A stretch of DNA of 64,000 nucleotides from Leadbetterella lacustris (GTDB lineage Bacteria; Bacteroidota; Bacteroidia; Cytophagales; Spirosomataceae), in the NCBI GenBank assembly GCA_965234335.1, contig OZ248458.1:1-64000 (forward strand). Direction: 5' to 3'. Within the stretch, counting starts at the first letter, position 1; the number at the start of each line of letters is the position of its first letter. The notes beneath the pieces were generated by a model, which was not told the DNA's origin, searched no databases, and saw nothing but the letters and a program-made list of their open reading frames with translations. Made by a program: the position numbers and the translations under genes. Positions 17,184 through 26,003 of the stretch are shown here, piece after piece.

Positions 17184-18587
17184 TTAGTAATGATAATTTA
17201 CAATTAGGTTTAAATGCGTTAAATTTACTTTATTAAAAATATAGCGATCGTTGTTGTATGTTTCTCCAAGTTCGTCTTTCCGTACTACAAGTAAGAGCAT
17301 GCTGAGGCCTTTCAGATAATGGTCAAACTGATAAGTTACGCCCATGTTAATCTGACTGTAGGTAGGCATACCATATTTATTGAGAGCAAAGTTCTTAACA
17401 TCTGGTAATTTGAAATACCCCGCACTCATCTCTAACTTTATATGTTTTTCTGGTTTGTAATAGGTATTTAGGGTTAAGGCCGTTAAATCTCCAAATCCCT
17501 CGTTTCTTTCACGAGGCATAAAGGTGTAAAAGCTTTCACGTCCCCATTCACGAGGCATTAGATACCTACCTCTGTCAGTAATCCTAGTGGCATTTATGTA
17601 CCAATCGAACTTAAGAGATTGCTTGCCTACTCTAGCCGAGAATACATTTGCTCCACTCCCAACTAAAGCATAAGCTTTCTTCGGATCAACATTTCCACCA
17701 TTTCCGATTGTTTTTTGGTCCAGAATTTGTCCACCTATGAGCCAATTCTTACCATTTACTGTGTTCGACTTCCATTCTATTTTTAAAAGTGCTGTATTTA
17801 GCAAATTCTCATTATACATATTCCAAACTTGAGCACTCCAATTTTTCTTTTGGTAATTGGCACCCGCAATAAGGACTCCGCCAGATTCCAGTTCATTGGC
17901 ATATTTTGAAGGATTTCCGTCGGTATCTACACCTGAGGGATATATTCCAATACTTTCGGCGGTTTTGTACCACCTTACGGTTGACCGAGGCGAAATTCTC
18001 AATATATATTCCGCATGGAGGTTTAAGTTTTTCATTTCTTTATACTCAAAAACAGCTGCTTCAACCAAGGTTGGCCTCATTCTTCCATCCTGTGGGTTAA
18101 TAAACGGAGTAAGAGGTATTTGTCTGCCTATCGTTATGTTAGACTTTTTGCCTAAGTGCGTTCGAAAAAATAACTCCTCCAATCGGTCCAGGTCTTCATG
18201 GTCATCGGGTCTTTCAATATCAAAAAGACCAACTTCATACCTGTTTGGTTGGTTGGTTTTTTCGTCGAGCTCTTTCAAATCCGAAGATTTCAGATTAAAC
18301 ATAAAAAAACCACTCAAACCGACCTGAAAATGCTTGAAAAACTTGGGCGTTTCGTAGCCTATTCCCGCTCCAACGCCCCAGGCGTGATAATCGCTAAGCT
18401 CATTCTCGTTAATTGTCCCAGACATAAATGACCTTGCATGTCCATAAAAGCGACCTTTTCCAAAAAAATGATTTAAGCTATTGGTGTCCTTGCTAACCTC
18501 ATGATGGGCATGGATTCCCTGACCAAAACTTTTAAGACTTGAAATTAACAATAACCAGAATACGTATGTAAATATGACTTTCCTCAT
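17184..18587 (-). CDS. OprD-type outer-membrane porin
   Basis: 467 aa from the second Met (18587). The first Met at 18605 would lie inside the -7 box of the promoter at 18605-18648, so it cannot be the usual start. The signal peptide is MRKVIFTYVFWLLLISSLKSFG. Alternating beta-strand pattern throughout, ending in the aromatic residue of an outer-membrane barrel (IVNYHY). MPREWGRESFYTFMPRER resembles the conserved segment of OprD-like porins. First gene of the operon with the two YeeE/YedE halves, so it probably admits their substrate. Confidence 0.75.
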   Translation of the reverse strand: MRKVIFTYVFWLLLISSLKSFGQGIHAHHEVSKDTNSLNHFFGKGRFYGHARSFMSGTINENELSDYHAWGVGAGIGYETPKFFKHFQVGLSGFFMFNLKSSDLKELDEKTNQPNRYEVGLFDIERPDDHEDLDRLEELFFRTHLGKKSNITIGRQIPLTPFINPQDGRMRPTLVEAAVFEYKEMKNLNLHAEYILRISPRSTVRWYKTAESIGIYPSGVDTDGNPSKYANELESGGVLIAGANYQKKNWSAQVWNMYNENLLNTALLKIEWKSNTVNGKNWLIGGQILDQKTIGNGGNVDPKKAYALVGSGANVFSARVGKQSLKFDWYINATRITDRGRYLMPREWGRESFYTFMPRERNEGFGDLTALTLNTYYKPEKHIKLEMSAGYFKLPDVKNFALNKYGMPTYSQINMGVTYQFDHYLKGLSMLLLVVRKDELGETYNNDRYIFNKVNLTHLNLIVNYHY

Positions 18588-18604
18588 AAAAATTGAAATG
18601 TGCA

Positions 18605-18648
18605 CAAAAGTATATGCCCTAAATGGCTATTTTCGTGATAAATGTTAC
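18605..18648 (-). promoter_or_regulatory. Predicted activator site and promoter of the porin/YeeE operon
   Basis: Minus strand: operator GTAACATTTATCAC (18635-18648), 22-bp spacer, then TACTTTTG (18605-18612), a perfect TAnnTTTG -7 box. The site centre is about 29 bp upstream of the -7 box, as for a class II Crp/Fnr-type activator. Three other sulfur-operon promoters show the same arrangement at the same spacing. Confidence 0.72.
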
Positions 18649-18849
18649 ACTGTGCGTGATTATTGCTGAGTTGTAAAAGGTATTTAACTTTTATAAAAAA
18701 AAGGAAGCTGTATTCTAAACCAAGAAAATGGCAAAATACAACCCCTTTAAGTTTAACCAAAAATAACTGTTGCTATATTCTTTTATTCATCTAAAAATCA
18801 ATGAAATAAATACTAGCCTTTATCATTTTATGAAGCCAATTTGTTAATC

Positions 18850-20526
18850 TTACACAAACTGATAATCAACTCCAGAAACCTGACTTAATAAATCCTGTGG
18901 AGCGTCCAATATTTTGGCATCATGCCTAAGTGTTGGAGTCACTGGCGAGAACTTATGCAAATATTCTTTCATCATACTGTGCAGGGTGTATGAAGTGTTG
19001 GTTCCTTCCTTTACGCCTTTCATGCGGCAGAGCATATCATCAGGGTCGCCGTCGCGTTCACAAGCACATAGCGTATAGGTTTTTTTCAAATCTAATGGTT
19101 GCTCGGCTATGGTTACTTTTTGAACTCTATGCCCTACTCTCTCAAATGCCTTAAACTCCACCTGCATGCCTTTGAATCGTATTAACCAACCCCCAAATCG
19201 CTTGGAAGCATCTTGAGCAAAAACATTTTGAAGTTCCTTTTCCAACCAATCCATAATCTGCTGACCAGTGGCCTTGGCTGTTCGAATGGTTGAATCTACT
19301 GGCAACATATCGTACAGATAACCCTCTGTGATTGCTACCTTGCCATCAGACCCGACATTCCGAGGTGGGCAAAACCTAAAACCGTTAGATAGCACCACAT
19401 CAGCATTAACTTTCCATTTTAGGGCATCTACTATCATGGTGTCTATTGTGTTTTCAACCACGAAATTTCTGTATAGCGGCACAGTGCTGTAACCTAAAAC
19501 CTTACCAATTTCATCCTTATATGGTTTTTCGAGGGCATTTACCAAGTCTAAAATTTCTTTTTTTGCTGGATACTTTTTGGGACTTACTTCAATGAGTTCG
19601 TATTTTTCACCGACAATTTTGCCATTTACTACCTTCAGGTCTAGGCGTCCTATAAATGACCCAAATGCTCCTGGTTCCACTATTTTGCAATACTCTGCCT
19701 GAATTGGCTTCCGTACTCTTTCATGTGTATCAGCACCAAAAATATAATCTACGCCCTTACAATGCGGGTGATTCCCTAAGGCGATCTGCTGCGACAAACC
19801 CAGATGTGAGAGAATGATGATAAAATCGCATTGTTCTTGCTCTTTCAGTAACTCCACATACTCTTTGAGGTTATCCTCGGGTTTTGTATAAACTATTCCT
19901 TTGCTATACAATGGCGACTGACGAAGAGGCACCAATGGGTCGGTATAACCCAAAATACCGATTTTAGCACCAAGTTTATTTACAATTTGATAAGGCTGAA
20001 ATATCAGTTCGCCTTTTTTGCCTTCTCCTAAATCGTGGTACATATTGGCACAAACCTTGGGTGCTAGCAAGCCACCCAGTAGTTTTTGCATATTCTTTTT
20101 GTAATACACCACTTCCCAGTTTCCGGGCAGATAAAGGTCGTAGTTCATGGCGTTCAATAAGGGAACAAAGGCTTGTCCTGAGGTTTTAACCGAGAGCATA
20201 CTTCCTTGAAACATATCTCCAGTGTCAATGGTGATGGTATTCTCAGGGTTTTCTTTTTTGAGCATATCCAGTGCCGTAGCCATGTGGGGATAGCCTCCTG
20301 TTTTTCTAAACACCAGCTTGTTATCTTCCCAAAAGAGCTCGTCGTGAGCGTGCAGTTGGCAATGAACGTCTGTTGTCTGTAGGAAGGTAATAGTACCATT
20401 TTTGAGAGCTTCCAAACTTCCCTTTTCGTTGAGTTCTGGTTTATCTTTGGCCAAAACAGTAGCAGGTGAAGCCGCTGCTGCAGTTGCCAAAATACTTGAC
20501 TGTAGAAATTTTCTTCTTGATTGCAT
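18850..20526 (-). CDS. soxB: SoxB-like periplasmic thiosulfohydrolase
   Basis: 558 aa, the SoxB length. A twin-arginine leader (SRRKFLQSSILATAAAA) sends it to the periplasm folded. The metallophosphatase domain has metal ligands in TDVH (D53, H55), DTGD (D101, D104), GNWE (N136; ordinary 5'-nucleotidases have GNHE), SH (H240) and GADTHE (H267). The C-terminal 5'-nucleotidase-type domain follows. SoxB normally hydrolyses sulfate from thiosulfate-derived adducts on SoxYZ, yet no soxYZ is in this window. Asp265 replaces the first His of the usual GHTH. Third gene of the cytochrome-DsrE-SoxB operon, 11 bp after DsrE. It could also be a divergent 5'-nucleotidase, but GNWE and context favour SoxB. 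Confidence 0.8.
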   Translation of the reverse strand: MQSRRKFLQSSILATAAAASPATVLAKDKPELNEKGSLEALKNGTITFLQTTDVHCQLHAHDELFWEDNKLVFRKTGGYPHMATALDMLKKENPENTITIDTGDMFQGSMLSVKTSGQAFVPLLNAMNYDLYLPGNWEVVYYKKNMQKLLGGLLAPKVCANMYHDLGEGKKGELIFQPYQIVNKLGAKIGILGYTDPLVPLRQSPLYSKGIVYTKPEDNLKEYVELLKEQEQCDFIIILSHLGLSQQIALGNHPHCKGVDYIFGADTHERVRKPIQAEYCKIVEPGAFGSFIGRLDLKVVNGKIVGEKYELIEVSPKKYPAKKEILDLVNALEKPYKDEIGKVLGYSTVPLYRNFVVENTIDTMIVDALKWKVNADVVLSNGFRFCPPRNVGSDGKVAITEGYLYDMLPVDSTIRTAKATGQQIMDWLEKELQNVFAQDASKRFGGWLIRFKGMQVEFKAFERVGHRVQKVTIAEQPLDLKKTYTLCACERDGDPDDMLCRMKGVKEGTNTSYTLHSMMKEYLHKFSPVTPTLRHDAKILDAPQDLLSQVSGVDYQFV

Positions 20527-20537
20527 AAGTGTAATGT

Positions 20538-20954
20538 TTAGAATCCTGCTTTAATGTATGACCAACCTGCCTCCTGCTTCTCGATGATTTCTACCAGGCC
20601 AGCTGGCACAAACGAGGCCTTTGTAAATATTTGTTCTTTCGTTAATTTTTGCTGCTGTAAAGAATTCTCGCAAACAACAAACTTTACACCTTTGTTGACC
20701 AAAACGTCTATTTCTGGTTCAAAATGGCTTTTTCCCTTTATGACAAAACCCAAGCCTTTGTTGTGTATTACCACTTCAATATTTGCTTTTGGCCAAACCT
20801 TAAGAACATTGTCCAGTTGCTTTGTAAGGGCTCTGTAGGCTAGCGTATCGGGTGTTGATAAGTGAAAAACGACATTATGTACTTTTTCTTGGGAAAAAGA
20901 ATTGATTGCAGCGGCCATAGACAAGGCCAGCATTAAAGCTACTTTTATTTTCAT
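20538..20954 (-). CDS. Periplasmic DsrE/DsrF-like sulfur carrier protein
   Basis: 138 aa with a signal peptide (MKIKVALMLALSMAAAINSFS). The rest is a DsrE/F-like alpha/beta fold with a single conserved Cys in FVVCENSLQ near residue 98, where the family holds a persulfide. Most DsrE proteins are cytoplasmic; exported versions are found next to Sox or cytochrome genes. It lies between the diheme cytochrome (20-bp gap) and SoxB (11-bp gap), so it is well placed to carry sulfane sulfur between them. That role is inferred. Confidence 0.8.
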   Translation of the reverse strand: MKIKVALMLALSMAAAINSFSQEKVHNVVFHLSTPDTLAYRALTKQLDNVLKVWPKANIEVVIHNKGLGFVIKGKSHFEPEIDVLVNKGVKFVVCENSLQQQKLTKEQIFTKASFVPAGLVEIIEKQEAGWSYIKAGF

Positions 20955-20974
20955 TGTTTAAGATTGATTATTTA

Positions 20975-22036
20975 CTATTTTTTATCCTTTTTATGTGCCG
21001 CTATCCAGTCTTTTATCGGTTTGTAAGGGCCATATTTGTGTTGTTCTTCAGAAAATGGATCAGCATAAGGACCGAATGGGTGGTCAAAAGGCTTGCCTGC
21101 AATATTGGGCCAGTCTTTACTCAAGTCTTTTGCAGGGCGAGGCTGTGAGTTTACATACGCTCCCAAATCCCATGCCTCCTCGTCGGTCAGTTGTGGTCTT
21201 TCGTAGGTGGCTCCAAGTGGCATATTGTATTTTACATATCCCGCAAAATTCGATATTCGATATAGTCCTGCACCGTGATTATAGCTGTTTTTGCCCCACA
21301 ATGGTGGGTAGGTATAGCTTTTCCCATCCTCTGCCAACACGCCCTCACCATTTGCTTGATGGCACGATTGACACTTGGCTTCGTAAACTATTTGCCCTTT
21401 GATTGGGTCAGTTGGCCGCTTCAAACCTTTCACCTTGAATATTCCTGCACCTTTCGGAGTGGTTTTTTTAGGAACATCGGAGCCAAGCCATTTAATGTAA
21501 GCCAGTATAGCTTTCATTTCGGTACTTTTCGAATCAAGAGCCTGTCCATTCAGACTTCTTTCAAAACAATCATTTACTCGTTTTACCTGATCTTCTACTG
21601 CTCCTGAACGCTCTCTGAATTTAGGATAATTGGCCTCTACCGCAAAATAATTATTCCCCCAAGGCTGTGAGCCTGCATTTAGGTGACAATTTTGACAATT
21701 CATGCCATTGGAAATATTTCTTACACTACCCTTAGGGCCTAGGTATTGCGAGGTATGTGCAATAAGTTCTTTTCCGTATTTAACGAGTTTTTGTTCCTCT
21801 GGCTCGAGCCTCATCATTCGCCATTCTACTGGTGCTGTCCAGAGGTTTACAAAGTTGCTGTCTACTTTGACAACAGGTGCCGAATCTGTGGTTTCAGGGC
21901 TTTCCTCATCAAATCCAAAAATTTGATTAAACACCATGGCCATTATCAAAATAACTGTAATAACCAACAAACCGCTGATGGTTAAAAGAACGGTGACAAG
22001 TTTTCTTAAAGGTGACATATACTCTTTTGAAGACAT
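20975..22036 (-). CDS. Diheme c-type cytochrome, TsdA/SoxA-like thiosulfate dehydrogenase
   Basis: 353 aa, anchored by one N-terminal membrane helix (~11-38). Two heme motifs, CQNCH at 114-118 and CQSCH at 222-226. Between them RVNDCFERSLNG (C157) resembles the region of TsdA that supplies a Cys heme ligand. PKFRERSG and EMKAILAYIKWL also fit TsdA. TsdA couples two thiosulfates to tetrathionate; SoxA-type relatives attach sulfur to a carrier. First gene of the operon with DsrE and SoxB, preceded by the 22068-22111 promoter. Confidence 0.78.
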   Translation of the reverse strand: MSSKEYMSPLRKLVTVLLTISGLLVITVILIMAMVFNQIFGFDEESPETTDSAPVVKVDSNFVNLWTAPVEWRMMRLEPEEQKLVKYGKELIAHTSQYLGPKGSVRNISNGMNCQNCHLNAGSQPWGNNYFAVEANYPKFRERSGAVEDQVKRVNDCFERSLNGQALDSKSTEMKAILAYIKWLGSDVPKKTTPKGAGIFKVKGLKRPTDPIKGQIVYEAKCQSCHQANGEGVLAEDGKSYTYPPLWGKNSYNHGAGLYRISNFAGYVKYNMPLGATYERPQLTDEEAWDLGAYVNSQPRPAKDLSKDWPNIAGKPFDHPFGPYADPFSEEQHKYGPYKPIKDWIAAHKKDKK

Positions 22037-22067
22037 TACTAAAGGGCTATTCTTTTGGTTGATTCAA

Positions 22068-22111
22068 CAAAAATATGCTCTAGCTCATATTTCTTTTGTA
22101 ACAAATGTTAC
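22068..22111 (-). promoter_or_regulatory. Predicted activator site and promoter of the cytochrome-DsrE-SoxB operon
   Basis: Minus strand: GTAACATTTGTTAC (22098-22111), a perfect 5+5 dyad, then a 22-bp spacer and TATTTTTG (22068-22075), a perfect -7 box. The start codon is about 32 bp further on. Identical spacing to the porin, TauE and rhodanese promoters. Confidence 0.75.
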
Positions 22112-22242
22112 CTAACAAATTTTGATTCTAAAGTTTAGCTTTTGCTTAGGGAAATAAGTTTGGCAAGTGAAGGTTTTGAGATAGAAACTAGACAGCGTAT
22201 TTTCTCATCAAACGCTTTCACTTCAATCAAAACAAGGAATTA

Positions 22243-22640
22243 CTACGATAACGAAAAATTGGGTTGGCGACTCTGAGCTCGAAACTTCTCAGGAGACAGT
22301 CCAACATTTTTTTTGAATAGTCTTATAAAATAGGAACAATCGTCATAACCCAAAAAATAAGCTGCTTCGCAAACCGAAATTGTACTATGAAGAAGTAGCC
22401 TTTTGGTTTCTAGTATGATTCTGTCTCGGATTATATCTCCAGCTGTTTTGCCAACTGTTTCTTTGCATACCACGTTTAGATAGTTAGCACTAATGTTCAG
22501 CCGAGCAGCGTAGTCTTTTACTGACTTTAGTTCTTTGAAGTTCGTTTCTATTAGATTCTCAAAATTTCTGATTTTTGCTATATTTAGAGAATTGTTATCG
22601 CCATTAAAAGTGGGTTGATAAGCTCTTATTGAATAAATAA
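22243..22640 (-). pseudogene. AraC-family regulator remnant truncated by MITE copy C
   Basis: Encodes the C-terminal DNA-binding part of an AraC regulator: FENLIETNFKELKSVKDYAARLNISANYLN, two helix-turn-helix motifs, then GLSPEKFR. The expected ~150-residue N-terminal sensor domain is missing. The reading frame runs into MITE copy C at 22641; the apparent start at 22677 belongs to the element. Removing the element and one target copy joins the frame to only 14 more codons before an ATG (about 23030) and an in-frame TGA. So the regulator was probably already broken or was destroyed by several events. It may once have controlled the sulfur genes on either side. Confidence 0.7.
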
Positions 22641-22983
22641 CTGAAGTTTCGGAGAAAAATAAAAGACTAATAATCAAGCACTTATAAAACTACAACTGCT
22701 CTTAATTACTAATTATCAGTTAGTTATGATTTTTAAATTAAATACTAATTGTTCCTTATATTTTTTGTGTAGTCCGTTGTAAAATTTCGACGCCACAATT
22801 TTTCTAGGGTGAAAAATGTCAAATTCGAAATTTACAGGCGGACGGCTAGTCAGGATCATTACACAAAAAGTGTTTTTTTTGATTCTTTTTTTCAACTGGG
22901 CCGGCAACCCGGAAAAAAGAATGCCCGCCTGGCAAGGCACACAAAGTATATAAATTCGACAATTTTTAACCCCGAAACTTTAG
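22641..22983 (+). mobile_element. MITE copy C, 343 bp, with perfect 7-bp target duplication
   Basis: Begins CTGAAGTTTCGG and ends CCGAAACTTTAG (one mismatch in the 12-bp inverted repeat). Flanked on both sides by TAAATAA (22634-22640 and 22984-22990), a perfect 7-bp target duplication. Internal blocks match copy B. No transposase. Short ORFs conserved with copy B (containing FSGLPAQLKK) follow from nucleotide conservation and are not counted as genes. Confidence 0.88.
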
Positions 22984-23173
22984 TAAATAACTAAAGTTTT
23001 AGACAAATTTAGAAACGTGTTTGGCATTCAAAGCGATGATGCATGAATGACTACGCTATCTTCATATATGGAAGACCTCAGAATCTTTGACCTCAACAAT
23101 CCCTTGCATAATTTCAAAGTCACTTAAAAAAATTGGCCACATCCTATTTTACAGAACGTGACCATTTTTCTTA

Positions 23174-24589
23174 TTAACAAACAGCGTCTTCTACCAATGT
23201 AGTCACAACAGGATTACCTCGTTTAACCCAATCCGCATAGCTATCAGAATAATTCTTAACATTTGTATAACCGTTTCTCAGCAATAGTGAATATCCAATG
23301 GCAGCTCTATCACCACTTTGGCAATGAATCACAACTTGCTTGTCCTTACTGATTTTATCTAGTTGTTGAAGCATAGTACCCACAAAAATATTCTCTACGC
23401 CTTCAATGTGTCCACTATTGTATTCGGCCACCCCTCTGATATCGATCACTTGCGTATCTTCTCTGTCTAGATATGTTTTGAATTCTTCTATACCAATGAT
23501 ATCACTTTTCGAAAGTTCGATTCCTAAAGTCGTTACGTCAGAAACATAACCCAAAACATTGTCAAGGCCGATTCTCATCAACTTACGAGTCAAATCCTCG
23601 ATTTGAGCATCGCTAGCTACCAACATAAATGATTCTTGATAGTCAACAAACCATCCCATCCATGTAGCGAAGGCGTTGTTTCCTTGAATATTAATACTGT
23701 CCGGTATAAAACCAGCGGCAAAATCCACCTTATTTCTCGCATCTATAAGCTTAACCCCCTTGGCCATGGCTTCTTTAACTTCTTCAGCTGACAGCTTTTT
23801 TTGTGTCGGCACAGACGTCAAAAGTGGTCTATCTACCTTATTGAGGTGCTTCATCATTGCAAAATACTTTGGTGGCTCTGGTTGGTCGGCCAAAAGATAT
23901 TTTACAAAACCATCTTGATTGTTTTCATAATGAAACGCCCAGTTGCGTATTTTTTCATAACCTACTGTCGAACTTGGAACCGCACCAAGTGCTTTTCCAC
24001 AGGCTGAGCCCGCTCCGTGTCCTGGCCATACCTGAAGGTGGTCAGGGAGTGCATCAAATTTTTGTATCGAACCATACATTTGAATAGCCCCAGCCTCTTT
24101 TGTTCCCACTATACCGGCTGCTTTTTCGAGCAAATCTGGACGACCGATATCTCCTACAAACACAAAATCTCCCGTAAATAACATAACAGGCTCCATACTT
24201 GCCGGCTTATCTGTCAACAAGAAACTGATACTTTCAGGCGTATGTCCAGGTGTGTGAAGCACTTCCAAAGTGAGGTTACCTACTGTAATAACACTTCCGT
24301 CCTTTAGGCCAGTATGTTTAAATTCATACTGCCATCCTTCACCGCCTTCGTCCGACAAGAACATCTCGGCTCCGGTTACTGCAGCAAGCTCTCTGGTACC
24401 AGAAAGGAAATCTGCATGAATGTGTGTCTCTGTTACATGAGTGATTTTCATGTTGTTGGCTTTGGCTATATCAAGATAGGTGTCTATATCTCTTTTAGCA
24501 TCAATAACAATAGCTATTCCGGCCTTTTGGCAACCAATGAAGTAACTGGCCTGTGCCAAACTTTTGTCGTAAACGTGTTGAAAAAACAT
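23174..24589 (-). CDS. CstB-like persulfide dioxygenase-rhodanese fusion
   Basis: 471 aa, three domains. Residues 1-~240: MBL-fold persulfide dioxygenase with ETHIHAD (H56, H58, D60), HTPGH (H112, H116) and GD (D141) around the iron site, plus GHGAGSACG (H191, C197) as in CstB. Residues ~255-350: a rhodanese fold with no active Cys (LVASDAQ), a pseudo-rhodanese. Residues ~360-460: an active rhodanese, HCQSGDR. This is the CstB layout, which oxidises persulfides to sulfite/thiosulfate. It ends with Cys. Second gene after TauE (58-bp gap) and under its promoter; the pair would convert persulfide and export the sulfite formed. Confidence 0.88.
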   Translation of the reverse strand: MFFQHVYDKSLAQASYFIGCQKAGIAIVIDAKRDIDTYLDIAKANNMKITHVTETHIHADFLSGTRELAAVTGAEMFLSDEGGEGWQYEFKHTGLKDGSVITVGNLTLEVLHTPGHTPESISFLLTDKPASMEPVMLFTGDFVFVGDIGRPDLLEKAAGIVGTKEAGAIQMYGSIQKFDALPDHLQVWPGHGAGSACGKALGAVPSSTVGYEKIRNWAFHYENNQDGFVKYLLADQPEPPKYFAMMKHLNKVDRPLLTSVPTQKKLSAEEVKEAMAKGVKLIDARNKVDFAAGFIPDSINIQGNNAFATWMGWFVDYQESFMLVASDAQIEDLTRKLMRIGLDNVLGYVSDVTTLGIELSKSDIIGIEEFKTYLDREDTQVIDIRGVAEYNSGHIEGVENIFVGTMLQQLDKISKDKQVVIHCQSGDRAAIGYSLLLRNGYTNVKNYSDSYADWVKRGNPVVTTLVEDAVC

Positions 24590-24647
24590 CTTCTATTTTA
24601 GTTTAATATTTGATTAAAAAATTATTTTAGTATTAGATTAAAAGCTT

Positions 24648-25460
24648 CTAAACGCCTGAAAAAAACACTTCCTTGGTGATGATGTAAATACCCATTACCA
24701 AAACGAACCATCCAAAAGCTTTCTTTAATTTTTCGCCTGGAATAAATTTAGAGATATAGGTTCCGACGAAGATTCCGATTACCGACATTCCTGTAAAAGG
24801 CAATAAAAACGCCCACTCCACTTGGAGATTTGAAAGGTCTCCCAAAAAGCCTATCAATGATTTAGCCGCGATAATCAACAAAGAGGTACCCACTGCCATT
24901 TTCATAGGAAGTCGGGCAAATAACACCAAGGCCGGAATAATTAAAAATCCACCGCCTGCTCCTACTATACCTGTCAAAACACCTACAAGCCCACCTTCTA
25001 GGGCAATCATGGGGTAGTTAAATTTAAGTTGAGCGTTTGTATCTTCCTGTGCTTCCTTTTTTGACTTAATCATGGAGTAGGAGGCTGCCAACATAATGAG
25101 AGCAAAAAATACCATTATACCTACATTCTTGGAGATCTCGAAACTTGAAAAAGACAAAAGAGGATCTGGTATAGCCGGAACTAAGTATTTTCTGGTAAGA
25201 AAAACAGTAGTAAAAGAAGGTATAGCAAAAACCAAAGCCGCTTGATAATTCACCAAACCCTTCCTCATAAAATTAACCGAACCTACCAAAGATGTGGTTC
25301 CGACCACAAAAAGTGAGTATGCTGTAGAAATTACAGGACTAATATGTAATAAATAAACCATAACTGGCAAAGTAAGTATACTACCGCCTCCACCAATTAG
25401 CCCTAAACTAACCCCTATCATCACTGATGCTCCAAAACCAATTATTTGTACCGAATTCAT
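24648..25460 (-). CDS. TauE/SafE-family sulfite exporter
   Basis: 270 aa, about eight membrane helices in two repeated halves. GLIGGGGSILTLPVMVY near residue 20 and GIVGAGGGFLIIPALV near residue 163 are the paired glycine-rich signatures of the family. It probably exports sulfite or organosulfonates. It is the first gene of an operon with the CstB-like enzyme, the same pairing as in staphylococcal cst loci, though no CsoR-type repressor (CstR) is present here; the promoter instead carries the shared GTAACA-type site. Confidence 0.87.
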   Translation of the reverse strand: MNSVQIIGFGASVMIGVSLGLIGGGGSILTLPVMVYLLHISPVISTAYSLFVVGTTSLVGSVNFMRKGLVNYQAALVFAIPSFTTVFLTRKYLVPAIPDPLLSFSSFEISKNVGIMVFFALIMLAASYSMIKSKKEAQEDTNAQLKFNYPMIALEGGLVGVLTGIVGAGGGFLIIPALVLFARLPMKMAVGTSLLIIAAKSLIGFLGDLSNLQVEWAFLLPFTGMSVIGIFVGTYISKFIPGEKLKKAFGWFVLVMGIYIITKEVFFSGV

Positions 25461-25480
25461 TTATTTTGATTAATATGTCA

Positions 25481-25524
25481 CAAAATTATGCTCAGGCAAA
25501 AAGTATTTAAGTGACGTTTGTTAC
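25481..25524 (-). promoter_or_regulatory. Predicted activator site and promoter of the TauE-CstB operon
   Basis: Minus strand: GTAACAAACGTCAC (25511-25524), 22-bp spacer, TAATTTTG (25481-25488), a perfect -7 box. The TauE start is about 20 bp downstream. Same layout as the other sulfur promoters. Confidence 0.72.
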
Positions 25525-26003
25525 GTAAGTCAAAAAAACATGACATTTTCATAAGATTTATGCAAGCAAATAGGGTCAGTGGTTTAATCATATATAAAAA
25601 ATTGGTGGAACTGCTGTGAAAATTGAACTGGCCACCTTTAGAAATGTAAGAGTTTGGCTTGAAGATCTATAATATCAAAGTCTTGGCAAATTTAGACAGG
25701 TGCTATATTGAAATCACCTTTAAAATTTAAGAGAATAAGAAAGAAAAACAAACGACAAAATTTTGGTGGTAACTTTAACTCTATAGACAACTTGGCGAAA
25801 CCGAACAGTCGGTGCCTTTCGAAAATAAAAAGATGAACATCGAAAAGCCTTTGGAGATAGGCTTGCAAAGGATCTGAAATAGGTACGGCGGGCATCCGAT
25901 AAAGCCGCAGGAAAAATCTTCGAATTTTGTTGTAGCCTATTTTCCTAATGAATGTTTTGGGTGCAATACATTAAAATAATTGAATCGAGTATAATCTACC
26001 TAA
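25525..26003. other. Intergenic region without recognised gene
   Basis: About 480 bp. A 67-codon minus-strand ORF (25692-25895) has no signal peptide, motif or codon character I recognise. The stretch around 25790-25930 is richer in GC than its surroundings and may be a remnant, but I cannot name it. No member of the window's repeat families. Confidence 0.4.

Noticed and set aside
22984..23173. N-terminal half of the AraC gene to the right of MITE copy C
   Set aside because: No frame gives a cupin-like sequence; the in-frame continuation ends after 14 codons.
25692..25895. 67-codon ORF between TauE and the glycohydrolase
   Set aside because: No domain, signal or codon bias, and no promoter motif at a sensible distance.
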